From assembly GCF_002018365.1 (NCBI RefSeq), contig NZ_MVKX01000001.1, forward strand, positions 671,178 to 735,177: a DNA stretch of 64,000 bases, written 5' to 3'. Positions 10,984 through 18,901 of the stretch are shown here, one piece after another. Positions within the stretch are counted from its first letter, which is position 1, and each line of letters starts with the position of its first letter. A program made the translations under genes and the position numbers. Origin of the DNA: Acinetobacter amyesii. GTDB lineage: Bacteria > Pseudomonadota > Gammaproteobacteria > Pseudomonadales > Moraxellaceae. A model generated the notes under the pieces. That model saw only the letters and a program-made list of their open reading frames with translations, ran no database searches and was not told where the DNA came from.

Positions 10984-11747
10984 AAAACATCGTTATTACC
11001 AGCTGCCTGCTAATGAGTATGCATTGCTTTGCAAATGCTCCATTACCACAAAATTTCTCTACCAATGCACCATCACTGAAAAACATTCACGACTTTAAAA
11101 AGATCAAAGGGATGACAAATGATGCATCTCGTTATTATAAATTTATAAGCATATATGGTTGGTCAGCCATAGTGCAGGAATTTGAAAATAAAAATATTCA
11201 AAGCAGTAAAATGAAAAATAAAGAAGTTAAAAAAATGTGTGACACAGCACATCTTATACTTCCACTTCAAGATATCAAGCGACTGATTGCTGCTGATTGC
11301 AAACCTAGCTCAAACGATGTCACTTTTAATACCATCAATAGGACTTTAAAAAATGGCGATGGTTCTATTAATGAACAAGAAATTATTGCCAAATTAGAAT
11401 TTTATAATGCATTAGGATTATTAAAAACACATCAAACATACGGCCGTGGCTATCGTGCAGAAACATATAATTTACTCTATAAAGCTGCCGGTTTTGGTTT
11501 GCCTGATATTTTTGATTATCTACTTAATATTGGACTCACAGTTAAATATACCGATGGTAACTTACTGAATACACATTTTGATGGTCGCTCTCCACAACTC
11601 GCGTTAACCCAAAAAATTTTAAAACTGGGTGTCGAGCCAAATGCCTCAACCATCACAATCATGCAACAACGGAACTTTAAACAACACTACCCTGACATTT
11701 ACCAAGTCATCCTGTCTAATCTAGAACAGAAAAACCGTAAACTTTAA
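10980..11747 (+). CDS. Exported ankyrin-like protein B, paralogue of the preceding gene
   Basis: 255 residues with a cleavable-looking signal peptide (SCLLMSMHCFANA-PLP). The body aligns with the preceding protein without gaps over long stretches: YGWSAIVQEFENKNI, CDTA, ADCKPSS, INEQEIIAKLEFYNALG, GFGLPDIFDYLLNIGL and LTQKILKLGVEPN. This indicates a tandem gene duplication that has since diverged strongly. It starts on ATGA within the stop of its neighbour, so the two are translationally coupled. Two conserved cysteines in both paralogues could form a disulfide in the periplasm. Function unknown. Confidence 0.7.
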   Translation: MKNIVITSCLLMSMHCFANAPLPQNFSTNAPSLKNIHDFKKIKGMTNDASRYYKFISIYGWSAIVQEFENKNIQSSKMKNKEVKKMCDTAHLILPLQDIKRLIAADCKPSSNDVTFNTINRTLKNGDGSINEQEIIAKLEFYNALGLLKTHQTYGRGYRAETYNLLYKAAGFGLPDIFDYLLNIGLTVKYTDGNLLNTHFDGRSPQLALTQKILKLGVEPNASTITIMQQRNFKQHYPDIYQVILSNLEQKNRKL

Positions 11748-11812
11748 TTAATTACAGCCTGACTTGTTTTGTTTATACTTCGACTTGATCTAATTTGAAG
11801 TAAGAACATCCT

Positions 11813-11965
11813 ATGTTTAAAAAGTTGCTCTTGGTTTTAGCCATCTTATTTCCATCTGCACTCTATCTGTATATTGTGAGCCGCGATGACAACAAAGCCC
11901 CTGTAGCAGAACAAACTCAAGTACCTGCAACTTCTGAAGCTGAGTATCAAACTCCTGACCATTAA
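11813..11965 (+). CDS. Small single-span membrane protein (50 aa)
   Basis: A 50-codon gene. A lysine start (MFKK), a hydrophobic helix (residues 5-22, LLLVLAILFPSALYLYIV) and a polar tail rich in E, Q, T and P give an Nin-Cout single-span protein or a long signal anchor. A TATACT box lies about 38 bp upstream and a purine-rich stretch (GAAGTAAG) before the ATG. It lies between the ankyrin-like pair and the first permease. No known family recognised; the coding call rests on composition and start context. Confidence 0.5.
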   Translation: MFKKLLLVLAILFPSALYLYIVSRDDNKAPVAEQTQVPATSEAEYQTPDH

Positions 11966-12093
11966 TCCAATGGTCAGTGCTAAAGATTTAAATTTTAGAT
12001 CAGTATTATCACATTATAAGAAAAATTCGATTTATCAATAATTTCACTGCATTCAATCATAAAATATACCTTTCGTTCAATTTTCTTTTCACT

Positions 12094-13524
12094 ATGCATT
12101 CTCCCTCTGAACCTTCGCAACACTCGTCTGCTGAAGGTAAAAGTCCATCGCTTAAACGTGCGATGACGACTCGACACCTTGTGATGCTCTCACTTGGTGG
12201 TGCAATTGGTACTGGTTTGTTTATGGGTTCAGGTGAAGTTATTTCACAAGCTGGGCCTTTGGGCGCTGTACTTGCCTATATTATTGGCGGTCTGATTGCC
12301 TACATGGTCATGCTCTGTTTGGGTGAGCTTGCCGTACATTTACCTGTTTCTGGCTCTTTTGGTGCTTTTGCGACAAATTATATTGGCCCGGGTACCGGCT
12401 ATATGGTGTCTTGGATGTACTGGTTGGGCTGGTCTGCCACCTTAGGTACAGAATTTACTGCGGCGGCTATTTTGATGCAGGAATGGTTTCCACAAACCTC
12501 TATTTGGTTATGGACACTGATCTTTGCTGCTGGTGTACTGATTTCTAATCTAAGTTCTACACGCGCATTCGCAGAGTCAGAATTTTGGTTATCAATGGTG
12601 AAAGTTGCAACAGTGTTGATTTTCATCATCCTTGGTTTTGCCTGCATCTTTGGTTTCGTGCCTTTCCAAGGCTATGAATCAGCTCCAATGTTCCACAATC
12701 TGACTGAACATGGTTGGCTGCCAAATGGTTTGTTCCCACTGTTTGCCACGCTATTGATCGTGAACTTTGCCTTTAATGGTACGGAGATGATTGGTATCGC
12801 TGCAGGTGAAACTGAAAACCCTGAAAAAAATGTGCCTAAAGCCATTCATGCTGCGGTATGGCGCTTAATCATTTTCTTTGTCGGCACTATTATCGTTATC
12901 AGTTCCCTGTTGACCTATACCGATGCAGGTTTAAATGTCGGTGGACATGGCGGCTTAAGTAGCAGTCCATTCGTATCCGTATTTAACCTGATGGGTATTC
13001 CCTATGCAGAAGACTTAATTCGTTTCGTCATTATTACGGCTTTACTGTCTACAGCTAACTCTGGTTTATATGCTGCATCACGTATGATGTGGGCGCTGTC
13101 CGCACAAAAACAATTACCACGTGCTTTCGGCAAATTAAGCAAAACTGGTGTGCCTTATATTGCTGTATTGGTCACTATGATCGGTGGTTTACCGGGTCTA
13201 TTGTCAGAACAATTTGGCGCAGATGTCATCTTCAAGAACTTGATGGGGATTGCCGCTTTCACCATGGTGATCGTCTGGATGAGTATTTGTTGGAGTCAAT
13301 TTAACTTCCGTCGCCAATGGCTGAAACAAGGTCATAGCGTGTCAGAACTTAAATTCCGTACACCATGGTTCCCACTGGTTCCAATCCTTGGCTTTGTCTG
13401 CTGTACCGCAACAGGTTTAAGTATGGCTGCAGATCCTGAAATGCTTTCAGGCTTTATTGGCTGCCTGATCTTTATGGCGGCATGTTATGCAGGTTATTAT
13501 TGGTTATATCATAATCAAGATTAA
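12094..13524 (+). CDS. Amino-acid permease, APC superfamily (copy 1)
   Basis: 476-residue inner-membrane transporter with twelve predicted helices. Family signatures are LSLGGAIGTGLFMGSGEVI in helix 1, GELAVHLPVSGSFGAFA and FAFNGTEMIGIAAGETENP. It belongs to the AAT branch of the APC superfamily (AroP, YifK, MmuP type), which imports amino acids with protons. The substrate cannot be told; an S-methylmethionine or neutral amino-acid carrier is possible. The next permease (13915-15333) is a close paralogue in the same direction, separated by a terminator and a tRNA-Glu gene. Confidence 0.9.
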   Translation: MHSPSEPSQHSSAEGKSPSLKRAMTTRHLVMLSLGGAIGTGLFMGSGEVISQAGPLGAVLAYIIGGLIAYMVMLCLGELAVHLPVSGSFGAFATNYIGPGTGYMVSWMYWLGWSATLGTEFTAAAILMQEWFPQTSIWLWTLIFAAGVLISNLSSTRAFAESEFWLSMVKVATVLIFIILGFACIFGFVPFQGYESAPMFHNLTEHGWLPNGLFPLFATLLIVNFAFNGTEMIGIAAGETENPEKNVPKAIHAAVWRLIIFFVGTIIVISSLLTYTDAGLNVGGHGGLSSSPFVSVFNLMGIPYAEDLIRFVIITALLSTANSGLYAASRMMWALSAQKQLPRAFGKLSKTGVPYIAVLVTMIGGLPGLLSEQFGADVIFKNLMGIAAFTMVIVWMSICWSQFNFRRQWLKQGHSVSELKFRTPWFPLVPILGFVCCTATGLSMAADPEMLSGFIGCLIFMAACYAGYYWLYHNQD

Positions 13525-13546
13525 GCTGATTTAATGATTAATCTTT

Positions 13547-13577
13547 AAAGCGAATCCAAAGCCATTGGGTTCGCTTT
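13547..13577 (+). terminator. Terminator after permease copy 1
   Basis: AAGCGAA-TCC and GGG-TTCGCTT form the stem around a loop of about nine bases, ending in TTTTTT. Confidence 0.85.
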
Positions 13578-13670
13578 TTTATTTTCACAGCTTTTCTTTT
13601 TTATAATTTATTAATCGTTGATTTTTATGTATAAATAACAGACAAATGAGCTGAAATTTAAATTTTTTCT

Positions 13671-13699
13671 TTGACTCACATCATGTTTATTCATACTAT
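13671..13699 (+). promoter_or_regulatory. Sigma-70 promoter for tRNA-Glu copy 2
   Basis: TTGACT (13671-13676), a 17-bp spacer and TACTAT (13694-13699), placing the start about ten bases before the tRNA. Confidence 0.7.
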
Positions 13700-13715
13700 G
13701 ACAGCACCTCAAAAC

Positions 13716-13791
13716 GTCCCTATCGTCTAGAGGCCTAGGACATCGCCCTTTCACGGCGGTAACCGGGGTTCGAATCCCCGTAGGGACGCCA
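13716..13791 (+). tRNA. tRNA-Glu (TTC), copy 2
   Basis: Identical to the copy at 7253, with encoded CCA and anticodon TTC. Identity with copy 1 extends a few bases on each side (AAAC before, ATTCTT after), which suggests the whole unit was duplicated. Confidence 0.97.
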
Positions 13792-13914
13792 ATTCTTCTG
13801 TCAGTTCTGACAAACTTAAAGTTTATTTATCTATAATTTATATTAATTGATTGCATCATCATTGCATTCTTCTCTACAATTACTCGCTTCATTATTTGAT
13901 TCTCCTTTTTCTCT

Positions 13915-15333
13915 ATGCAGTCATCTCATTCTCCGAATGATGCTTCGCATCAGGGCAATTCTGCGCCGTTAAAACGCGCTATGAGTACTCGACATCTGGT
14001 GATGATTTCGCTTGGCGGCGCAATCGGTACTGGTTTATTTCTTGGTTCGGGTGAAGTCATTGCACAAACGGGGCCTGTAGGTGCCATTATTTCGTATTTT
14101 TTAGGCGGTATTATCGCCTATATGGTGATGCTTTGCTTAGGCGAGCTCGCTGTACATATGCCTGAATCTGGTTCATTTGGCGCTTATGCTAAACGCTATA
14201 TCGGACCGGGTACGGGTTATACCATCACTTGGCTGTATTGGCTGACATGGTCAGTAACGCTAGGAACTGAATTTACCGCTGCTGCACTTTTAATGCAGGA
14301 ATGGTTCCCAGACAGCTCTATGTGGATGTGGACCTTAATCTTTGGTGCTTTTGTATTCTGCTTGAATATGATTTCAACCAAATGGTTTGCTGAATCTGAA
14401 TTTTGGCTAGCCTTAGTCAAAGTGATTACCGTTGTAGCCTTTATTATTTTAGGTCTATTGGCCATTTTTGGTGTTTTAGGCTATCGAGGCTATGAAGCTG
14501 CACCACTGTTTAGCAACCTCACTGCACAAGGTTGGTTCCCTGAAGGCTTATTCCCAATCTTCGCTACAATGTTGATTGTTAACTTTGCATTCTCAGGTAC
14601 TGAACTGATTGGTGTTGCTGCGGGTGAAACCAAAGATCCAGCGAAAAATGTACCTAAAGCCATTAACACGGCGATTTTCCGCTTGTTGATTTTCTTTGTA
14701 GGTACCATTGTTGTTATTACTGCATTATTGCCCCATCAAGAAGCTGGCTTATCTGCCGAAGGTGTAAGTAGTTCACCTTTCGTAACGGTATTCCAGCACA
14801 TTGGTATTCCTTATGCAGAAGACATCATCCGCTTTGTGATTATCACAGCCCTACTTTCTGCTGCAAACTCAGGTTTATTTGCTGCATCTCGAATGATGTG
14901 GTCATTGTCCTATAGTAAGCAATTACCTGCGGTGTTCTCTAAAGTGAACTCACGTGGTATTCCTTATGTTGCGGTGATTGTGACCATGATCGGTGGTATG
15001 CCAGGCTTACTTTCTGAGCAATTTGCACCAGAAACCATCTTCAAAAACTTGTTAGGTGTTGCGGCATTTACCATGGTGGTGGTGTGGATGAGTATTTGTT
15101 TAAGCCAATTCAACTTCCGCCGTCAGTGGTATAAAGAAGGCAAAACTGCAAAAGATTTAGCTTTTGCTGCACCACTCTTCCCAATCGTGCCGATACTCGG
15201 TTTTGTATTCTGTCTGATTACCTGTATTAGTATGGTATTTGACCCAGAAATGTTAACTGGCTTTATCTGCTGTATGATCTTCATTGTGGCGTGTTATATC
15301 AGCTACTACACCTTGTATCACAACAAAGATTGA
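13915..15333 (+). CDS. Amino-acid permease, APC superfamily (copy 2)
   Basis: 472 residues and a clear paralogue of the upstream permease. Long identical stretches include MSTRHLVM.SLGGAIGTGLF, GEVI.Q.GP, FAFSGTELIGVAAGET and PYAEDIIRFVIITALLS. Same twelve-helix APC/AAT fold and presumably a related substrate. The N-terminal tails (first ~22 residues) and the short loop after helix 7 differ most. It has its own terminator, and the intervening tRNA-Glu means it is probably transcribed independently of copy 1. Confidence 0.9.
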   Translation: MQSSHSPNDASHQGNSAPLKRAMSTRHLVMISLGGAIGTGLFLGSGEVIAQTGPVGAIISYFLGGIIAYMVMLCLGELAVHMPESGSFGAYAKRYIGPGTGYTITWLYWLTWSVTLGTEFTAAALLMQEWFPDSSMWMWTLIFGAFVFCLNMISTKWFAESEFWLALVKVITVVAFIILGLLAIFGVLGYRGYEAAPLFSNLTAQGWFPEGLFPIFATMLIVNFAFSGTELIGVAAGETKDPAKNVPKAINTAIFRLLIFFVGTIVVITALLPHQEAGLSAEGVSSSPFVTVFQHIGIPYAEDIIRFVIITALLSAANSGLFAASRMMWSLSYSKQLPAVFSKVNSRGIPYVAVIVTMIGGMPGLLSEQFAPETIFKNLLGVAAFTMVVVWMSICLSQFNFRRQWYKEGKTAKDLAFAAPLFPIVPILGFVFCLITCISMVFDPEMLTGFICCMIFIVACYISYYTLYHNKD

Positions 15334-15358
15334 TCTGTGTTGTCATGCCAAACACGAT

Positions 15359-15387
15359 AAAAGAGTAACTTCGGTTGCTCTTTTTTT
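15359..15387 (+). terminator. Terminator after permease copy 2
   Basis: Stem AAGAGTAAC / GTTGCTCTT closed by a TTCG tetraloop, followed by seven T. Confidence 0.9.
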
Positions 15388-15442
15388 ATGGCTATATTTT
15401 AATAAAAGTAGAATAAAAACTGGTCCGTCGATGAGGTGCAAT

Positions 15443-16348
15443 ATGCAGATCATCTTTATCCATGGCATGAATCAACAGCAACAAACTGCACGTTCACTCG
15501 AACAGCATTGGCTTGCACTGTTGTCTCAAGGCTTAAAGCAAAGCCATCAAGAGACTTTTTTATCGTATATACAGCACCATATGCGCATGCCTTTTTATGG
15601 GGACTTACTCACGCGTTATCATTTGCAGAATATGCTTCAAGCCAGCACCTTGACGCCTCAAACGTGGCCACATTTTCCGTTTATCCATCGCACTGAACAC
15701 CCTGAAAAATCACCTAAAGTGCTTGAGCATCACGCAGTACAAAACAATCTACCTGACATCACCCTCAATGATGCCATGGGATTGAGCCAGTCATTCAAAT
15801 CGATCACCGCACTCGGCAAAGATCTTGCGCTACGCGATTTTGCAGTTTTAATGAATTATTTTCCAAAATTACATGCCACACTTTTGCATAAATTTTTGGT
15901 CGAAACTTATCTCTATTTATCCAATCCACACTTTATTCAAGCAGTTCACACCCGTCTGCATGAGCAATTACATCAAACGAAACCTACCCTGTTGATTGCA
16001 CATTCATTAGGTAGCGTGATTGCGTATCATTTTTTACTGTTACATCCTGAACTCAATATACAGCGCTTTATCACCTTGGGCTCACCTTTGGCTTTTCGCG
16101 TCATCCAAGCCCACTTACCTCAGCCTTTACAGCGGCCTGATGCAATTTCAGGCGATTGGTTAAACTTTTATTCACATGATGATTTTCTCAGCGCTTTTCC
16201 GCTGAGTCATGCACCATTTGATTTTCAACCCGCCATTATTAACCAGCAAATTCAGACATCGATTGAACACCCACACGATATTGCAGGATATTTAACACAT
16301 CCAGAAGTTATTGCTACAATCTTACAAGTGTTGAAAAAATCGACATAA
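15443..16348 (+). CDS. Alpha/beta-hydrolase fold protein
   Basis: 301 residues. The N-terminus MQIIFIHGMNQQQQTA has the strand and the HG oxyanion element of the fold. LLIAHSLGSVIAYHF (about residue 190) is the nucleophile elbow with serine in AHSLGS, and HPHDIAGY near the C-terminus probably supplies the histidine. The elbow resembles PGAP1/lecithin-acyltransferase-like lipases. The start at ATG 15443 is preferred because GAGGTG precedes it by 5 nt; an in-frame ATG at 15431 overlaps that ribosome site. No signal peptide is visible, so it is probably cytosolic. The substrate is unknown. Confidence 0.75.
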   Translation: MQIIFIHGMNQQQQTARSLEQHWLALLSQGLKQSHQETFLSYIQHHMRMPFYGDLLTRYHLQNMLQASTLTPQTWPHFPFIHRTEHPEKSPKVLEHHAVQNNLPDITLNDAMGLSQSFKSITALGKDLALRDFAVLMNYFPKLHATLLHKFLVETYLYLSNPHFIQAVHTRLHEQLHQTKPTLLIAHSLGSVIAYHFLLLHPELNIQRFITLGSPLAFRVIQAHLPQPLQRPDAISGDWLNFYSHDDFLSAFPLSHAPFDFQPAIINQQIQTSIEHPHDIAGYLTHPEVIATILQVLKKST

Positions 16349-16434
16349 ATAATGTATTTTTCAAACATTTTTAGCAAATTGTTTTAATTTTATGCACTCA
16401 ACATCAAAAACTGAATTTATTTATAGAAAAGCGT

Positions 16435-16463
16435 TTGACACCCCCCGATTTTCACCCTAATAT
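16435..16463 (+). promoter_or_regulatory. Strong sigma-70 promoter for the tRNA-Glu cluster
   Basis: Perfect -35 TTGACA (16435-16440), a 17-bp spacer and TAATAT (16458-16463), followed 17 bp later by the first tRNA of the three-gene cluster. The bases after the -10 include GCCC, typical of GC-rich stable-RNA discriminators. Confidence 0.85.
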
Positions 16464-16480
16464 ACGCCCACCTCTGAAAC

Positions 16481-16556
16481 GTCCCTATCGTCTAGAGGCC
16501 TAGGACATCGCCCTTTCACGGCGGTAACCGGGGTTCGAATCCCCGTAGGGACGCCA
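16481..16556 (+). tRNA. tRNA-Glu (TTC), copy 3
   Basis: Identical to the other copies; first of a cluster of three transcribed from the promoter at 16435. Confidence 0.97.
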
Positions 16557-16580
16557 ATTTTCAGAAGTACATTTTATTAA

Positions 16581-16656
16581 GTCCCTATCGTCTAGAGGCC
16601 TAGGACATCGCCCTTTCACGGCGGTAACCGGGGTTCGAATCCCCGTAGGGACGCCA
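16581..16656 (+). tRNA. tRNA-Glu (TTC), copy 4
   Basis: Identical 76-nt sequence, 24 bp after copy 3. Confidence 0.97.
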
Positions 16657-16714
16657 TTATTTAGTCTAAAAACTTAGACTGAAATAAACGGTTTTAAAAT
16701 TTACTTTCTGTACT

Positions 16715-16790
16715 GTCCCTATCGTCTAGAGGCCTAGGACATCGCCCTTTCACGGCGGTAACCGGGGTTCGAATCCCCGTAGGGACGCCA
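16715..16790 (+). tRNA. tRNA-Glu (TTC), copy 5
   Basis: Identical 76-nt sequence, 58 bp after copy 4 and followed by a terminator. Confidence 0.97.
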
Positions 16791-16818
16791 TATTCGAGTT
16801 GGTTTTAACCACTCATTA

Positions 16819-16850
16819 AAAAGCTCAAGCATTGTGACTTGGGCTTTTTT
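16819..16850 (+). terminator. Terminator of the tRNA-Glu cluster
   Basis: AAGCTCAAG pairs with CTTGGGCTT (with G-T pairs) around an 8-nt loop, ending in six T. It lies between the tRNA cluster and the convergent YiiX-like gene, and the A-run on the other side allows bidirectional use. Confidence 0.8.
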
Positions 16851-16856
16851 ATTGCC

Positions 16857-17456
16857 TTAATTTCTAAATATTTCTTTTAAAAGTTTTGAATCATAAATGG
16901 CCTTAGGGGCAATCACTTGCTCATCTAGCGGAATTTTTTGACCATAGCGCTGCCGCATTAGACGCTGTACTTCATTTTGTTTTAAATCAAATTGTTTCAG
17001 TTGTTGTAATGGAGAAAGTTCGATTCCTAAAGCATGCTGATAAGCTTTCCAAACAATTTCCGAACAGTAAATTGCACGATCATCCCATTCAAAATAAATA
17101 TCATAGGGTTTGCCCAAGTACTTTTCTGCATTTTGTACCAGCTTCGTTTTCTGCGTCACATTTAAGGGTTGTTTGAGCCTTTTCACCACATAGTGAGCAT
17201 TTTCCCCACGTGCGATCCATTGATTTAAAGCGGTATATTGCACAGGTTGAATGGCTTCAAGCACCCACGTTTGGTTATTTTTATTTACGATCATGCCCAT
17301 ATGACTATAGGGCGAATGTGTGGCCTTTTGAATGCTTAAACTTTGCTGTGACTTTGAGATATGAAAAATAATATCTCCTGTCTGAAATGTAGACTGAGCA
17401 TAGAGGGCAGAACTGAGCCCCGAAAGAATGACCGTTAATATTAAAATTTTAGACAT
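16857..17456 (-). CDS. YiiX-like permuted papain-fold amidase/peptidase, exported
   Basis: 199 residues from the ATG at 17456; the frame stays open 27 codons further but without family support. A signal peptide (LILTVILSGLSSALYAQ) precedes the YiiX/YebB (DUF830) domain. TGDIIFHIS opens the fold, the histidine is in SPYSHMGMIV, and the cysteine is in AIYCSEIVWKAY. These are the catalytic pair of the permuted NlpC/P60-like superfamily. A periplasmic hydrolase acting on an amide or peptide bond is expected; the true substrate is unknown. It is the last gene of a minus-strand run that includes mltD and yejABEF, but 88 bp separate it from the preceding gene. Confidence 0.85.
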   Translation of the reverse strand: MSKILILTVILSGLSSALYAQSTFQTGDIIFHISKSQQSLSIQKATHSPYSHMGMIVNKNNQTWVLEAIQPVQYTALNQWIARGENAHYVVKRLKQPLNVTQKTKLVQNAEKYLGKPYDIYFEWDDRAIYCSEIVWKAYQHALGIELSPLQQLKQFDLKQNEVQRLMRQRYGQKIPLDEQVIAPKAIYDSKLLKEIFRN

Positions 17457-17544
17457 TTTTATTGTAAGTAATATTGATATGAATGAAGGCAACCATAACA
17501 TGGATGTACGCTGATTGCCCTCATTCTCGTCACTCAAAGTGCCA

Positions 17545-18789
17545 CTAAGCCGACTTACGTGAATTGACTTGCCCTTTAATGACCGCGGTTAAATTTCCTT
17601 TGAGATATTTAAAAAACACTTTTAACGGCGAAAGTTTAGGATTTGGCTGTTTACCCTCACCAATCGATTTAAACTGAGCGGCATACCAAATAATTTCCAT
17701 AATCGCCATTTTATCTATCATCGGTATGCCAGTTTTAATTTTGTCCACACCATAACGAACATCCTGACCCGCCAATAAACGATCAGCCAAATCGACTTCA
17801 ACAGCAAATGGACGTGCAATACCAATAAAATCACAAGCTCCACTGTCTAGTGCAGCATTCATGCCTTGCACGGTTCTAAACCCACCAGTAACCATCAACG
17901 CACACTTTACCTCTTTACGGATATTATCAGCAAAATCGAGGAAATAAGCTTCACGAGCAATGGTACTGGCTTTACGTTTTTCTTCTTTAGCACCCGCCAT
18001 CGCTGGCGCTTCATAGGAACCGCCCGAGATTTCAATCATATCAATCCCTGCGGCATCGATTGCCTTAAAGACCTCAATCACATCTGTTTCGCTAATTCCG
18101 CCCCGTTGGAAATCAGCAGAATTCAGTTTGACCGAAATGATAAAATCATCTGTCGTCGCGGCACGAACTGCCTTATAGATTTCAAGCAAAAAGCGCATGC
18201 GATTTTCATTTGAGCCGCCCCACTGATCTTGACGTTTATTGGTCAGTGGCGACAAGAACTGACTAATTAAATAACCATGCGCACCATGCAATTGCACGCC
18301 TTCGAAGCCTGCCTTTTCACAAATGTGTGCGGCACGTGCAAAACGCTGAATGATATCTAAAATTTCATCTTCACGAAGTTCGCGCGGTGTTCCAAAAGTT
18401 GTAGCTAACATCGGACTAAATGGCACAGCAGACGGTGCAACCGTTTCTTTATTTAAACCTTTAGGACATTGACGACCCGGATGTGAAAGTTGAACCAATT
18501 GCACCATGCCGTGCTTTTTCCCTAGCTCAGCCCACTGTGTTAATTGCGCTAAATCTCGCTCAGTTTCAGCGACAACTACCCCCGGCTCATTTTTAGCACG
18601 GAAATCCACCATGACATTACCCGTAATGGCACAGCCTAAACCACCCTTCGCCCAAGCTTCATATAACCCAAAATGTAGGTGATTGGGTTGGCCTGCGGTA
18701 TTGGCCAATGCTTCACTCATTGCACCTTTGATGATGCGATTTTTAAACGTGGTATTACGAATTTTAAAGCTTTCAGCTAAATGGCTCAT
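17545..18789 (-). CDS. NADH:flavin oxidoreductase, Old Yellow Enzyme family
   Basis: 414 residues. A TIM barrel binding FMN: FKNRIIKGAMSEALAN at the N-terminus, VQLVQLSHPGRQ, GFEGVQLHGAHGYLISQFLSP (His pair for substrate), QWGGSNENRMRFL, and the phosphate-binding MVTGGFRT with DFIGIARPF. There is no iron-sulfur or second flavin domain, so this is the single-domain form. It probably reduces alpha,beta-unsaturated carbonyls with NAD(P)H. ATG at 18789 is used (GGA nine bases upstream); the open frame begins at an upstream TTG. It lies 112 bp after yejF on the same strand, with no metabolic link evident. Confidence 0.9.
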   Translation of the reverse strand: MSHLAESFKIRNTTFKNRIIKGAMSEALANTAGQPNHLHFGLYEAWAKGGLGCAITGNVMVDFRAKNEPGVVVAETERDLAQLTQWAELGKKHGMVQLVQLSHPGRQCPKGLNKETVAPSAVPFSPMLATTFGTPRELREDEILDIIQRFARAAHICEKAGFEGVQLHGAHGYLISQFLSPLTNKRQDQWGGSNENRMRFLLEIYKAVRAATTDDFIISVKLNSADFQRGGISETDVIEVFKAIDAAGIDMIEISGGSYEAPAMAGAKEEKRKASTIAREAYFLDFADNIRKEVKCALMVTGGFRTVQGMNAALDSGACDFIGIARPFAVEVDLADRLLAGQDVRYGVDKIKTGIPMIDKMAIMEIIWYAAQFKSIGEGKQPNPKLSPLKVFFKYLKGNLTAVIKGQVNSRKSA

Positions 18790-18901
18790 GGCAATGTCCA
18801 AAATGAAATAACAAGTCCTGAGTATTTACTCTAATTATTATTTTCTAAAGGTCAAGGATATTTTGACAATGACACTTGTCAAAATATCCATAAGTTTGAT
18901 T

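Noticed and set aside
16481..16790. Insertion-sequence or phage attachment at the tRNA cluster
   Set aside because: No integrase, transposase or terminal repeats other than the tRNA copies themselves were seen in the window.
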